NCBI RefSeq assembly: GCF_006968745.1
Contig: NZ_CP030118.1
Location: 5,143,943-5,207,942, forward strand
Direction: 5' to 3'
Source of the DNA: Brasilonema sennae CENA114
Lineage (GTDB): Bacteria > Cyanobacteriota > Cyanobacteriia > Cyanobacteriales > Nostocaceae
Length of the DNA: 64,000 nucleotides
Shown here: positions 1-8,157 of the stretch, one piece after another
Position numbering within the stretch: the stretch's first letter is position 1
How the letters are laid out: the number at the start of each line of letters is the position of its first letter
The notes under the pieces: model-generated
Told to the model about the DNA's origin: nothing
The model's input: only the letters and a program-made list of their open reading frames with translations
Databases searched by the model: none
Translations under genes and position numbers: made by a program

Positions 1-57
1 TTGATTGCAGCTAGCGGTCGTGGAGGTGGGCTAGCACTGTGGATTCGAGAAAATTGA
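1..57 (+). CDS. C-terminal end of a protein truncated by the window edge
   Basis: Frame 1 is open from the first base to a TGA at 55-57 and encodes 18 residues ending GLALWIREN. The stretch is glycine-rich and protein-like, and no other gene occupies it. Too little is present to name a family. It could also be chance, since an open stretch of this length is not significant alone. Confidence 0.3.
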   Translation: MIAASGRGGGLALWIREN

Positions 58-207
58 ACTTCGTTAAATGCAATATTCTTAAATTAAGTAAATCATAACA
101 AAGTCTCTACCACCAAATAGAGGAGACATCAATAAAGTAAATGATAGTCTAGAAAAATATTACGACTACAAACCAAATATTCATAGTGCGCAAGGAGATC
201 TTTCACT

Positions 208-693
208 TTGAATAAATCAGCACTCATAATCCCCTTACTAGCATTTGTTATGCTACTGCCGGTAAGTACATTCGGTCGTGCTCATGCTTCAACCAATAAT
301 TCTGCAAATACGTCCTCTTTTAACCTGAGTTCTCAAAAATGGAAAAATCGCGTACTACTAGTGTTTGCTCCCTCTAGTAGCAATCCTGCTTATCAAAAGC
401 AGATGCAACTGTTTGACAAGTATAAATCAAGTTTTCGTGAGCGGGATTTAGTTCTTGTTCAAGTTGTTGCAAACGGCAAGAGCTTTGCTAACACAGAGCA
501 AATAGATCCGGCGGCGGCAGCTAGGTTGCGCGATCGCCTAAAAGTCAGTAACCAAGATTTTTGTGTTGTCTTGGTGGGTAAAGACGGTGGTGTCAAGCGT
601 CGTGATACAACTCCTATCCAAGCAAAAGCTATTTTTAACGAAATTGATGCCATGCCCATGCGAAGACAGGAAATGCGAGAACGAGGCAGTTAA
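208..693 (+). CDS. DUF4174 domain secreted protein
   Basis: Encodes 161 residues. A TTG start at 208 is chosen because an aaggag Shine-Dalgarno sits at 192-197 and no ATG is better placed. Residues 1-28 form a signal peptide (hydrophobic run, then GRAHAS cleavage region), so the protein is probably exported. The rest matches DUF4174: a WKNRVLLVFAPS strand near residue 46, a central ERDLVLVQVV strand, and a C-terminal FCVVLVGKDGG strand, giving a thioredoxin-like alternation without a CXXC pair. The biochemical role of this family is unknown to me. It stands alone, with a strong terminator at 772-804. Confidence 0.75.
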   Translation: MNKSALIIPLLAFVMLLPVSTFGRAHASTNNSANTSSFNLSSQKWKNRVLLVFAPSSSNPAYQKQMQLFDKYKSSFRERDLVLVQVVANGKSFANTEQIDPAAAARLRDRLKVSNQDFCVVLVGKDGGVKRRDTTPIQAKAIFNEIDAMPMRRQEMRERGS

Positions 694-771
694 CAATTCA
701 AAAATAAACTAATGTCCCGCTCCTTTGAGCTGTTCGTAACATTACTTGGTTAAGAAGAACGCAGAACACAG

Positions 772-804
772 AAAATCCCCACGGTTTCCATTCGTGGGGA
801 TTTT
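772..804 (+). terminator. Strong hairpin terminator after the DUF4174 gene
   Basis: A perfect 12-bp stem (aaaatccccacg at 772-783 pairing with 793-804) closes a 9-nt loop and ends in tttt. It lies 79 bp after the stop of the DUF4174 gene. The A-tract on the other side could make it act in both directions, but no minus-strand gene ends here. Confidence 0.7.
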
Positions 805-1005
805 ACAACGAAACATTTTTGCTTCCACTAATCAATTCGGGAGGCAGTGCGGTTTTAGGCTCTAGCCGGGGAGTTATTTCTTCGGTCATATTTAAATTTG
901 ACGCAAATATTTTAGATACTAAAGTTTTTACCAGAAACAGAAGAGACATTAACAAAGTCGATGATACGGTAGAACAAATATTCACACCTAGAAATTTAAC
1001 GTCAG

Positions 1006-2154
1006 ATGTTTCCAGTGTTTGTACGTCGTTTTTGGCTTTCGTTTGGAGTGGTTATTCTGCTTTCGTTTATGTTGCTTCCAGTCAAAGCACAACAACCATC
1101 TCTAACCCCTTTATCTCCAAGCATCACACAAGTCTCCTCACAGCAACTTGAGCAACAAATTCATCAAACTTCACCGCTTGCAGATAGCATGATGAAAGTA
1201 AGCGCTGTTGTCACTACGGGGCAGCCCAATACTTCATTATTTCAACAGCAGTTACAAAATCTCGATATTTCAGCCGCTCAAGGTAGGGTTGGTATTGGAG
1301 TTTTGGATCTTAATAACGGTCAAACCTGGTTTCTCAATGGTAAGCAGCGCTTTCCCATGCAAAGCGTGTATAAGCTTCCTTCTGCCATAGCCGTGTTAAA
1401 ACAAGTAGACGAGGGCAAGATTTCGCTCAGGCAATTAGTCACGATTATGCGTCGGGATCTTGCTCCTGGATGGAGTCCTATCATCAAAGAATTCAGAGGT
1501 GATAGAGTACAGTTGCCACTGCGAAACGTTCTAGAACGCTCTGTGGGAATAAGTGACAACACTGCAGCTGACGCTTTGGTGCGATTGCTTGGTGGAACAA
1601 AGCAAGTGAATGCTATTTTACGCAAGCTGCAAATTCGCAACATCAGCGTTGATCGATTAGAACAGCAGCTACAGCCCCAAAGTGTGGGACTGAAAAACTT
1701 TCAACCTGAATTAGCTGACGAACAAAAATACAAGGAAGCTGTGGAAAATATTCCAGATCGCGAGAAGAAAGCTGCTCTGGAAAACTACCTTCGCGATTCA
1801 CGGGATACCGCTACTCCTGAAGCTATGGTTGATCTTTTGGCAAGGTTACGCTCGAATCAGTTATTGTCCGAGAACTCTACCGCTTTGTTGCTAAAGATAA
1901 TGACCGATTCTCCAACGGGACAGAAGCGGCTAAAAGCAGGGCTACCCAATAATTGGTCGATCGCACACAAGACTGGTACGGGTGCAGATGTTCTCGGGAT
2001 AAATACTGCAACAAATGACGTTGGGATTGTTAGTTCACCAGATGGGAAGCGTGTGGCGATCGCCGTATTCATCGCCGGATCAAAAGCTCCTGAGGAAGTG
2101 CGCGAGAAAGTCATGTCCGACATCGCCTCAGCAGTGGTAAAGGCGATCCAATAG
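1006..2154 (+). CDS. Class A beta-lactamase-like serine hydrolase
   Basis: Encodes 382 residues with an N-terminal signal peptide (about 1-28, ending VKAQQ). The class A/PBP catalytic motifs are in order: SVYK with nucleophile Ser120 and Lys123, SDN at 183-185, an omega-loop DRLEQQL with candidate general base Glu219, and KTG at 322-324. This supports a periplasmic serine beta-lactamase (COG2367) rather than a DD-peptidase. It is longer than a typical 290-residue enzyme because of about 60 extra residues between the signal peptide and the domain. The last 50 codons are duplicated downstream at 2364-2514. Whether it hydrolyses beta-lactams in vivo cannot be told from sequence. Confidence 0.87.
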   Translation: MFPVFVRRFWLSFGVVILLSFMLLPVKAQQPSLTPLSPSITQVSSQQLEQQIHQTSPLADSMMKVSAVVTTGQPNTSLFQQQLQNLDISAAQGRVGIGVLDLNNGQTWFLNGKQRFPMQSVYKLPSAIAVLKQVDEGKISLRQLVTIMRRDLAPGWSPIIKEFRGDRVQLPLRNVLERSVGISDNTAADALVRLLGGTKQVNAILRKLQIRNISVDRLEQQLQPQSVGLKNFQPELADEQKYKEAVENIPDREKKAALENYLRDSRDTATPEAMVDLLARLRSNQLLSENSTALLLKIMTDSPTGQKRLKAGLPNNWSIAHKTGTGADVLGINTATNDVGIVSSPDGKRVAIAVFIAGSKAPEEVREKVMSDIASAVVKAIQ

Positions 2155-2185
2155 AGTGCTTATAGTTGACCAGTCTAGTTATCAG

Positions 2186-2294
2186 GGGCATACGCCAAAT
2201 CGTCATGAGTATACGATTTCGTTGCATTGGTTGATATTCCTTCTGGAAGTGAGATTACATGGGACTATGAGACAACAGAGTACGTTTCCATTAC
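2186..2294 (+). pseudogene. Remnant of a SET-domain protein gene (frameshifted)
   Basis: Between the beta-lactamase and the inverted-repeat element, one frame reads HTPNRHEY and the next continues DFVALVDIPSGSEITWDY then ETTEYVSI. Together these resemble the end of a SET methyltransferase domain (PN..., FVA..DI..G.EIT.DY). The two halves are in different frames near 2210-2215, and nothing recognisable lies upstream, so this is a decayed fragment. It ends exactly at the 71-bp inverted-repeat element at 2295. The call rests on motif memory over about 35 residues. Confidence 0.45.
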
Positions 2295-2365
2295 TAGACC
2301 TCTCCAAAAATCGATTTTTAGTGCAAGCCTCGTAAAGGTTTCATAGCCATTTTTGGAGAGGTCTA
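2295..2365. mobile_element. 71-bp MITE-like element with 17-bp terminal inverted repeats
   Basis: The sequence tagacctctccaaaaat (2295-2311) is repeated in perfect inverse at 2349-2365, with about 37 bp between. TA ends suggest a TA target. No coding capacity is present, so this is a miniature element or the collapsed remains of an insertion sequence. It sits precisely between the SET-domain remnant and the duplicated beta-lactamase tail. Confidence 0.6.
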
Positions 2366-2514
2366 CTGCAACAAATGACGTTAGGATTGCTAGTTCACCG
2401 GATGGGAAGCGTGTGGCGATCGCCGTATTCATCGCCGGATCAAAAGCTCCTCTGGAAGTACGCGAGAAAGTCATGTCCGACATCGCCTCAGCAGTGGTAA
2501 AGGCGATGCAATAA
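2364..2514 (+). pseudogene. Duplicated C-terminal fragment of the class A beta-lactamase gene
   Basis: About 150 bp nearly identical to 2004-2154, the last 50 codons of the upstream beta-lactamase gene including its stop region. Differences are a handful of substitutions (for example gag to ctg in the SKAPEE stretch). There is no start codon or active-site motif, so it is not a working gene. The duplication begins at the TA shared with the inverted-repeat element at 2295-2365, suggesting the element created or exploited the junction. Confidence 0.85.
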
Positions 2515-2619
2515 ACTTCAGTTGAAAATAGCAGGGGAAGCATTCGTCATGTCTAACGTCATATTTAGATGATCATAAGGACTTGATGATTGAATATATT
2601 CGATAGGACAAGGCAGATA

Positions 2620-3147
2620 CTACTCAGGCATAGCAGAGGAATGGTGGTCAACGATTAGCCAGTCGTTGCCATCATGGCGATAGACGAACGAGTAACGTGC
2701 CACAATTTTTTCAGGTTTATCATTCTTGATTATGTTGAAGCTGTAGACACCCGAGTTGATGGCGAACAGCTTGTCAATGACGCGGACGTTTTGTTCAAGG
2801 ATTGTACCTTTAGGCTTGTATTTGAGGAAATGCTCGAAGTAGTCTCTCATTTGTGAGTGAGTGTTCCGCACCTTATTAGATACCGTTGGCAGGAGCACAC
2901 CATCTTTTGCGTAGAGCTTCACTACTTCATCAGGATTTTCTGTTTGCAAAGCAGCATTCCATTTGTCAAAGAGCGCGGCGATATCCCGCTCTTTAGGCCC
3001 CACAGCAACTTGCTGTAAAGTTGTGCTTGCTGCTGTTCTATATGATTGAGTTTGAGCAGATGCCTTTGCAACGGTTAGCATAGTTTCACCAACAGAAGTC
3101 ATCGTTAAAAGCGCTAAGGCACTCAGCTGTTTGTTGAATTTAAACAT
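2620..3147 (-). CDS. SgcJ/EcaC-like (SnoaL/NTF2-fold) secreted protein
   Basis: Encodes 175 residues. An aaggagtaa Shine-Dalgarno just before the ATG at 3147 supports the start. Residues 1-32 are a signal peptide ending ASAQ. The body has the NTF2-like pattern of the SgcJ/EcaC family and the CaMKII association domain: RDIAALFDKWNAALQTENPD, then VVKLYAKDGVLLPTVS near 90, and a closing FVYRHDGNDWLIVDHHSS strand pair. Members are small-molecule-binding cone-shaped domains; the substrate is unknown here. It is transcribed alone, facing the beta-lactamase tail. Confidence 0.8.
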   Translation of the reverse strand: MFKFNKQLSALALLTMTSVGETMLTVAKASAQTQSYRTAASTTLQQVAVGPKERDIAALFDKWNAALQTENPDEVVKLYAKDGVLLPTVSNKVRNTHSQMRDYFEHFLKYKPKGTILEQNVRVIDKLFAINSGVYSFNIIKNDKPEKIVARYSFVYRHDGNDWLIVDHHSSAMPE

Positions 3148-3179
3148 AATTTACTCCTTAAAGTTTTAGTTTATTTGCT

Positions 3180-3732
3180 TAGTACAACTTGTCATTAATA
3201 GGAGTCGGAAATCAAAATTATGCTACTCCCATCAGGTCTGTAAGATTACCTATCTTCTTTTTGATTTTCTTGGCGTACTTGGCGACGCTAGTCGCCTCTG
3301 TCGGGAAAGCCCTTCGGGTGTGCGCTCTGCGCACGCCCGAAGGGCGTAAGCGCAAGCGCTAAGAGCGAACGCGCAGCGTCTGGTGGAGGAGATACGCTCT
3401 TATCCTGCACCAGGGTTACCCTCCCGCAGCCGGTTGTCGTCACCGTCATTCGCGCTGGCTCGTCTATGTCCTGCGGACACGCTGCGCTAAGGCGGTTTGT
3501 TAAATTAGGTATTCTTCTGGCGGTTCGGGAGTATATCCCGGCACTAAGCGCAAGTAGGGGCGCAATGCCTTGCGCCCCTACATAGTGCAGGACTTACGAC
3601 GAAGAAGTTAAAAACTGTTAAGAACGCCAAGAAAAGAAGGGAACCCGTGCGCGGGTTCCCCTTAAATCTCACGAATGCCATCCAGATTTCTAACCTGTAA
3701 GGTAAAAGGGGATTTGCAATGCAGATTTGGTA
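3180..3732. repeat. Gene-free stretch of GC-rich dispersed repeats
   Basis: No credible gene is present. About 3290-3500 holds patchwork GC-rich repeats, including a long hairpin at 3309-3345 (gcccttcggg arm, one wobble pair). A second perfect hairpin with arms gtaggggcgcaa lies at 3554-3581. Similar patchworks recur elsewhere in the window. The leuA terminator at 3639-3660 is at its right edge. Confidence 0.7.
3639..3660 (-). terminator. Probable leuA terminator
   Basis: A perfect 9-bp stem (gggaacccg at 3639-3647 with 3652-3660) and a 4-nt loop lie 73 bp past the leuA stop. Read on the minus strand the hairpin is followed by a T-rich tract (ttcttttctt), as expected for intrinsic termination. 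Confidence 0.6.
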
Positions 3733-5355
3733 TCAGTTATGAACTACTGCGGAGTCTGAAGTCTGAGACTTCTCTGTTTCCCTTTGCAAAAATCGATAAA
3801 GACGATTGAGTGCATTCATGTGAGCGTAAGCTGCTGCGACTACAATATCAGTGTCAGAAGCTTGTCCAGAGAAAATGCGCTCCTGATATCGTAAGCGAAT
3901 TGTAACTGTTCCCAGAGCATCAATTCCACCAGTCACAGACTGAACGGAAAATTCTATCAGTTGGTTGGGAATCTGCACAAGTCGATTAATGGCTTTATGG
4001 ACAGCATCTACTGGACCTGTTCCCACTGCTGCATCCGTTGAAATTTCTCCGTTGGGAGTCACAACTGTAATCGTTGCAGTAGGACAGGTGCAATCACCAC
4101 AGGTGACTTGGACGTGTTCGAGTTGAAAGCCTTTGTCTACTTGAATTTGCGTTTCATCCCGAACGATCGCCTCTAAATCCCAATCGGACATCTCCTTTTT
4201 CTTATCAGCAATTTCTTTGAACCGCATAAAGGCTTTGTTGAAATCTGCCTCGCTCAACTCAAACCCCAATTCCTGGAGTCTAGTTCGCAAAGCATTCCTT
4301 CCAGAGTGCTTACCCAAAATAATGCTGTTTTCAGCAAGACCGATGTCAGCAGCTTCCATAATCTCATAAGTCTGGCGATGTTTGAGAATTCCATCTTGGT
4401 GAATTCCAGATTCATGAGCAAAAGCATTTGCGCCGACGATCGCTTTATTGGGTTGAACCACAATTCCTGTGAATTGCGAAACCAAGCAAGAGGTTTTGTA
4501 TATCTCTTGCGTCTTAATCTTTGTCAAAGGTGCATCCCAATCAACCGGACGCCCAAAGTATGGATTAAAATGAGGTTTGCGAACTTGCAATGCCATGACA
4601 ATCTCTTCCAGCGCTGCATTTCCTGCTCGTTCACCAATTCCATTCACGGTACATTCTACTTGACGCACACCATTTTCAATTGCTGTCAAAGCGTTCGCTG
4701 TCGCCAAACCCAAATCGTTTTGGGTGTGAACTGAAAGAATGACTTGATCAATATTAGGAACATTTTCTTGCACACCCTGAATCAAAGCTGCCATATCTTT
4801 GGGTGTGCAGTAGCCGACGGTATCAGGAATGTTGATCGTGGTTGCACCTGCGGCAATCACTTGTTCTAAAATTTGGTAGAGGAATTCTGGATCAGTGCGG
4901 CTTGCATCCATCGGTGAGAATTCCACATCCTCTACAAAAGACTTGGCATAGGCGACCATTTCTTGGGCGATCGCCATAACCTCACTCCGAGACTTTTTCA
5001 ACTGGTACTTCAAGTGAATATCTGAAGTTGAAATGAAAGTATGAATTCTCGGATGAGCCGCTTGTTGCAATGCTTCAGCCGCAGCTTGAATATCTTGTCG
5101 AATTGCTCTTGCTAAAGAACAAATAATAGGTCCACCCAACACGCCGACTTGTTGAGCTATTGTTTTGACAGCTTCAAAATCTCCGGGACTGGCTACGGCA
5201 AATCCGGCTTCAATCACATCAACCCCTAGGAGAGACAGTTGATGAGCGATCGCCAGTTTCTCTTCCACCAGCAGCGTTGCACCTGGCGACTGTTCACCAT
5301 CTCGTAGTGTTGTATCAAAGATAATGACTCGGTCTGGTTGAGGTTGAATGCTCAT
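3733..5355 (-). CDS. leuA: 2-isopropylmalate synthase
   Basis: Catalyses the first committed step of leucine synthesis, condensing acetyl-CoA with 2-oxoisovalerate. The 540-residue form starting MSIQPQPDRV is chosen: it has a gggaga Shine-Dalgarno 8 nt upstream, while the longer start at 5418 lies inside an operator palindrome. Family marks are the DTTLRDGEQSPG active-site signature, HTQNDLGLATAN with metal-binding histidine, the NGIGERAGNA loop, the GKHSGRNALRTR segment, and a C-terminal regulatory domain (CGDCTC region, then ATITVVTPNG) that normally gives leucine feedback inhibition. Length fits the LeuA type 1 family. It is divergent from a GntR regulator gene 101 bp away, which may control it. 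Confidence 0.97.
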   Translation of the reverse strand: MSIQPQPDRVIIFDTTLRDGEQSPGATLLVEEKLAIAHQLSLLGVDVIEAGFAVASPGDFEAVKTIAQQVGVLGGPIICSLARAIRQDIQAAAEALQQAAHPRIHTFISTSDIHLKYQLKKSRSEVMAIAQEMVAYAKSFVEDVEFSPMDASRTDPEFLYQILEQVIAAGATTINIPDTVGYCTPKDMAALIQGVQENVPNIDQVILSVHTQNDLGLATANALTAIENGVRQVECTVNGIGERAGNAALEEIVMALQVRKPHFNPYFGRPVDWDAPLTKIKTQEIYKTSCLVSQFTGIVVQPNKAIVGANAFAHESGIHQDGILKHRQTYEIMEAADIGLAENSIILGKHSGRNALRTRLQELGFELSEADFNKAFMRFKEIADKKKEMSDWDLEAIVRDETQIQVDKGFQLEHVQVTCGDCTCPTATITVVTPNGEISTDAAVGTGPVDAVHKAINRLVQIPNQLIEFSVQSVTGGIDALGTVTIRLRYQERIFSGQASDTDIVVAAAYAHMNALNRLYRFLQRETEKSQTSDSAVVHN

Positions 5356-5407
5356 CACTGTCTCCCGTAGTTTTAATAGAGGGATTGTTAGATCAATTGT
5401 TTTGAAT

Positions 5408-5433
5408 ATTGTATACAAAAAATAGTATACAAT
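5408..5433. promoter_or_regulatory. Palindromic operator between leuA and the GntR regulator
   Basis: Perfect inverted repeats attgtatac (5408-5416) and gtatacaat (5425-5433) are separated by 8 bp. Each arm also carries its own GTATAC palindrome, so this may be two adjacent sites. GntR-family proteins bind GT-N-AC-type palindromes, and the site lies in the divergent promoter region of such a gene, so autoregulation and leuA control are likely but inferred. Confidence 0.6.
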
Positions 5434-5456
5434 ATATATTATGAACTTAAGAAAGT

Positions 5457-6134
5457 ATGAACTTAAATGACTTAGCAGCCAATGTGCTGCAACAACAACG
5501 CAGTACCCCAGATTTGATTGCAGATGCTTTGCGAGAGGCGATCGTGCGGGGAATTTTTCAAGAGGGACAATCTCTCAGACAGGATGAAATTGCTACTCAA
5601 TTTGGAGTGAGTCGCATTCCTGTGCGAGAAGCTCTACGTCAGCTTGAAGCCGAAGGATTGGTGAAGCTGCATCTCAATCGTGGAGCAACAGTGTCAGCAA
5701 TTTCTCCAGCAGAAGCACAAGAAATCTTCGAGATTAGGAGTGCATTGGAGGTAAAAGCAATTCAACTGGCAATTCCCAAGCTAACTGCATCAGATTTAGA
5801 AAAAGCCACTGTCATTTTAGAACAGACAGACCAGACAACTGACGCAGGAATACTCGCAAAACTAAACTGGGAATTCCATGAAACGCTTTATGAGATTGCA
5901 CAACGTCCTCGACTACTGACGATGATTAAAACTCTACACCTAAATGTTGACCGTTATGTCCGTCTTCAGATGAGTCAGATGGATTACTTAGAACGCTCCC
6001 AAAAGGAACATTATCAATTATTAGAAGCTTGTCAACAGCACGATACGAAAGCCGCTGTTAGGCTACTCAAAAAACATATTGACACAGCCGGAGAGCAGCT
6101 AGTTACATACTTGCAACAGAATATTCATAGTTAA
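5457..6134 (+). CDS. GntR family transcriptional regulator, FCD (FadR-like) subfamily
   Basis: Encodes 225 residues. The N-terminal winged helix (about 15-80) shows the GntR pattern: IADALREAIVRGIF, then LRQDEIATQFGVSRIPVREALRQLEAEGLV. The C-terminal all-helical FCD ligand domain (about 85-220) carries AQEIFEIRSALEVKAIQLA, with conserved residues for metal or carboxylate binding (NWEFHETLYE and a late HYQLLEA). Such proteins sense small carboxylic acids. It is divergent from leuA with a GTATAC palindrome in between, so it may link a keto acid or related metabolite to leucine synthesis; the effector is unknown. Confidence 0.92.
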   Translation: MNLNDLAANVLQQQRSTPDLIADALREAIVRGIFQEGQSLRQDEIATQFGVSRIPVREALRQLEAEGLVKLHLNRGATVSAISPAEAQEIFEIRSALEVKAIQLAIPKLTASDLEKATVILEQTDQTTDAGILAKLNWEFHETLYEIAQRPRLLTMIKTLHLNVDRYVRLQMSQMDYLERSQKEHYQLLEACQQHDTKAAVRLLKKHIDTAGEQLVTYLQQNIHS

Positions 6135-6215
6135 AATATATAATTGCCACAACTTATTCATACTTATGAGAAATAATACATTTATGACCGATAATTCTCT
6201 TTGAAGAGGCTTTTT

Positions 6216-6419
6216 ATGGTACTTAAATATTTTGAGAAAGTTGTCATCACAGAGTTACCTGATTCATGTGTTGAAACAAATAATAACGTTCCTATTTACT
6301 CCAAGTACTGTATGCAACTGATTGTTCAAGATGGAGTTGCTGTACCTTTTATGTTTGCTGATAGTTTAGAAGAATTGATGCCCTATCTTAAAGCAATGGA
6401 GAAATCAACATATGTATAA
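6216..6419 (+). CDS. Small hypothetical protein
   Basis: Encodes 67 residues. The ATG at 6216 is chosen over the upstream TTG at 6201 because gaagagg at 6203-6209 gives a well-spaced ribosome site. The protein is soluble and mildly acidic, with a SYCMQLIVQDGVAVPF-like strand region and a helical tail (SLEELMPYLKAMEKS). No family is recognised. It is followed immediately by a strong terminator, supporting a genuine short transcription unit. Confidence 0.55.
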   Translation: MVLKYFEKVVITELPDSCVETNNNVPIYSKYCMQLIVQDGVAVPFMFADSLEELMPYLKAMEKSTYV

Positions 6420-6430
6420 AAAATATTCTT

Positions 6431-6478
6431 AATTTCTTTTGGTGCGTTAGCGCTCACGCTAACGCACCAAAAGAAATT
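6431..6478. terminator. Bidirectional terminator, 22-bp perfect stem
   Basis: The 22-nt arm at 6431-6452 pairs perfectly with 6457-6478 around a ctca loop. A/T tracts on both sides allow termination in both directions. It separates two convergent genes, and the stop codon of the minus-strand gene (6477-6479) lies at its edge. Confidence 0.8.
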
Positions 6479-6938
6479 AACCACCAAATAACGTAATAGG
6501 AGTGTCGAGAATTTTTAACTGAACTAATGCCAGAATCACAAGAGTATAGAGCGTTGAAGAAACTAGACCTGTAAGTAATTCTTTTTTCAAATTACGCTCT
6601 TTGGCTTGATTTGGCAGAACATCCATAGCTCCGAATTGCATCAAGAGGATACCAACAATGTTAGAAAGCCAGTACCCTACAATTGAGCAAGGCAAGAGTA
6701 ACTTTGGATTAAATAAACTACAAACATACCCAAAACCATAAGCAATTGGCAAATTGAATAACAAGTCATTCCACCAACACAGGGGTGACAGCAAATATCC
6801 AAGAACTAGAAAAAATCCGCCTCTAAGTTTCTTAAACGTATTTTGTTTCCAGTCCCCAAGAACAGCCAACTGTAACTGCTTTGGGGTTGTTTGTCCTGCT
6901 AAGCTTGACTCCTGAGTGATGACTGGAAGATTTCTCAT
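6477..6938 (-). CDS. Hypothetical membrane protein
   Basis: Encodes 153 residues with about three hydrophobic segments: GGFFLVLGYLLSPLCWWNDL near 41-60, LLLPCSIVGYWLSNIVGILL near 80-100, and LLTGLVSSTLYTLVILALVQL near 120-142. The N-terminal 35 residues are polar and probably cytoplasmic. I do not recognise a family. It is convergent with the small gene at 6216, sharing its terminator, and stands alone on its strand. Confidence 0.65.
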   Translation of the reverse strand: MRNLPVITQESSLAGQTTPKQLQLAVLGDWKQNTFKKLRGGFFLVLGYLLSPLCWWNDLLFNLPIAYGFGYVCSLFNPKLLLPCSIVGYWLSNIVGILLMQFGAMDVLPNQAKERNLKKELLTGLVSSTLYTLVILALVQLKILDTPITLFGG

Positions 6939-7263
6939 AATAATTCATAAATTCTATGTTCTTACCGTACTTTAAACGAAAAACTAAGAAAAAGTCTAGG
7001 GGGGATCAAACATTTAGCATAGATTGATCTATTTTTTCTCGTTTCCACGCTTGGCTTGGAAAATGGAGACGTATCAATTTCTACTTGATGTATAGATAAA
7101 AAATCAAACCGGCTCGTGTAACATTTTGATTGAATTTGTGACAAAGTCAGTAAAATAACTGTATAAAATGCAGAGAACAAGAAAAGAAGCACAAAGAGAG
7201 AGATTTCACAATTGACTGAGAATTATGATAGCTATAATTAAGATAATGCTTTCTATCAAAAAT
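6939..7263. other. Intergenic region, no gene seen
   Basis: About 325 AT-rich bases form the divergent promoter region between the membrane protein at 6477-6938 and the small membrane protein starting at 7264. Short reading frames here lack a ribosome site and protein character. No repeat or structured RNA was recognised. Confidence 0.5.
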
Positions 7264-7524
7264 ATGACTAATTCACCTTTAACTAATTTGTTGTTAATAG
7301 CAGGAACTGTTTTCCTTGCAATTGCGGTTATAGGGCAAGCCAGATTGGGTTTTGCTGAAATTAATCCTGGTTTTTTTGGAAGATTGTTAGCTCTCATTAT
7401 TGGTTTGTTTAGCTTAACTGGTGCTGTTGTCTTAGTATTATTTCCAGTAGAAATCGTTGATTTGATCAGAAATTATTTGGCACAGCAAATTCAACAAAAC
7501 TTAGGCTTGATTATCCAAGTTTAA
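7264..7524 (+). CDS. Small two-helix membrane protein, hypothetical
   Basis: Encodes 86 residues from the ATG at 7264 (MTNSPLTNLL); an in-frame ATG at 7225 would add 13 hydrophobic residues. Two transmembrane segments are evident (LLLIAGTVFLAIAVIG and LLALIIGLFSLTGAVVLVLF), joined by a short loop with GFAEINPGFFGR, plus an amphipathic tail. No family is recognised. A 12-bp terminator hairpin follows at 7555-7585. Confidence 0.6.
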   Translation: MTNSPLTNLLLIAGTVFLAIAVIGQARLGFAEINPGFFGRLLALIIGLFSLTGAVVLVLFPVEIVDLIRNYLAQQIQQNLGLIIQV

Positions 7525-7554
7525 GCTTTCACATAACAGATAAGCTGTAGCTAA

Positions 7555-7585
7555 AGAGTGCGTTACTTTTGAGGTAACGCACTCT
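7555..7585 (+). terminator. Terminator hairpin
   Basis: A perfect 12-bp stem (agagtgcgttac at 7555-7566 with 7574-7585) and a 7-nt loop lie 30 bp after the small membrane protein gene and just before the end of the convergent DUF1634 gene. It probably serves both. Confidence 0.7.
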
Positions 7586-7601
7586 AACAATTAATTAGAA
7601 A

Positions 7602-8156
7602 TTAATAATATGCTCCGATAAGGCTATACATTAGCGCTGTCAGAACTATCAAAGTAATAACAACGTATGTCAATTCTCGCTGTTTTAGAAAAATAAACAG
7701 AGAAATGACCACGCGAAGAATTGGAGTAGCAACAAGTAGCAGCAGTCCAAGCTGAATGATACCACGACGACTACCCGACAAAACTGCAACCGCAACCCCT
7801 GTAGGAGAACGGAAGTGGGATGGTTCTCCTTGAAAAAATTGATAGTCAGCTCTTTGCGCACCGTGGCGAATCAAATATAATATGCCGCCTATTAAAACGA
7901 CAGTGCTAGCAAATATAACGCCGTACTTTAGCACATTACTAAGCAGCTGCTCAAGTTGCAGTTCGCTTAGTGTTTTCGTTTCTTCCTTGTTTGCATCAAC
8001 CTCATAGTTGTTAGGAAACTCTGCTATTACACTGGTGTGCTGGGCTAACTCTTGAATATCACTGTCTGATTTTTTCTGCTGCACTTGGAATTTGATAACT
8101 TCGCTTTGTGATGGTGTCGATGAGCTCCACCAGAAACTAAAACTTATTTTATTCAT
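7602..8156 (-). CDS. DUF1634 membrane protein, partner of TauE/SafE exporter
   Basis: Encodes 184 residues from the ATG at 8156 (MNKISFSFWW); ggggag at about 8165-8170 is its ribosome site, and a longer start inside the upstream gene is less likely. About 80 polar residues precede a DUF1634 core with three membrane helices: VIFASTVVLIGGILYLIRHG, IIQLGLLLLVATPILRVVISLFIF, and YVVITLIVLTALMYSLIGAY. The gene abuts the TauE/SafE exporter gene (1 bp apart), an arrangement common for this family, suggesting an accessory subunit of the anion exporter. Confidence 0.88.
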   Translation of the reverse strand: MNKISFSFWWSSSTPSQSEVIKFQVQQKKSDSDIQELAQHTSVIAEFPNNYEVDANKEETKTLSELQLEQLLSNVLKYGVIFASTVVLIGGILYLIRHGAQRADYQFFQGEPSHFRSPTGVAVAVLSGSRRGIIQLGLLLLVATPILRVVISLFIFLKQRELTYVVITLIVLTALMYSLIGAYY

Positions 8157-8157
8157 T

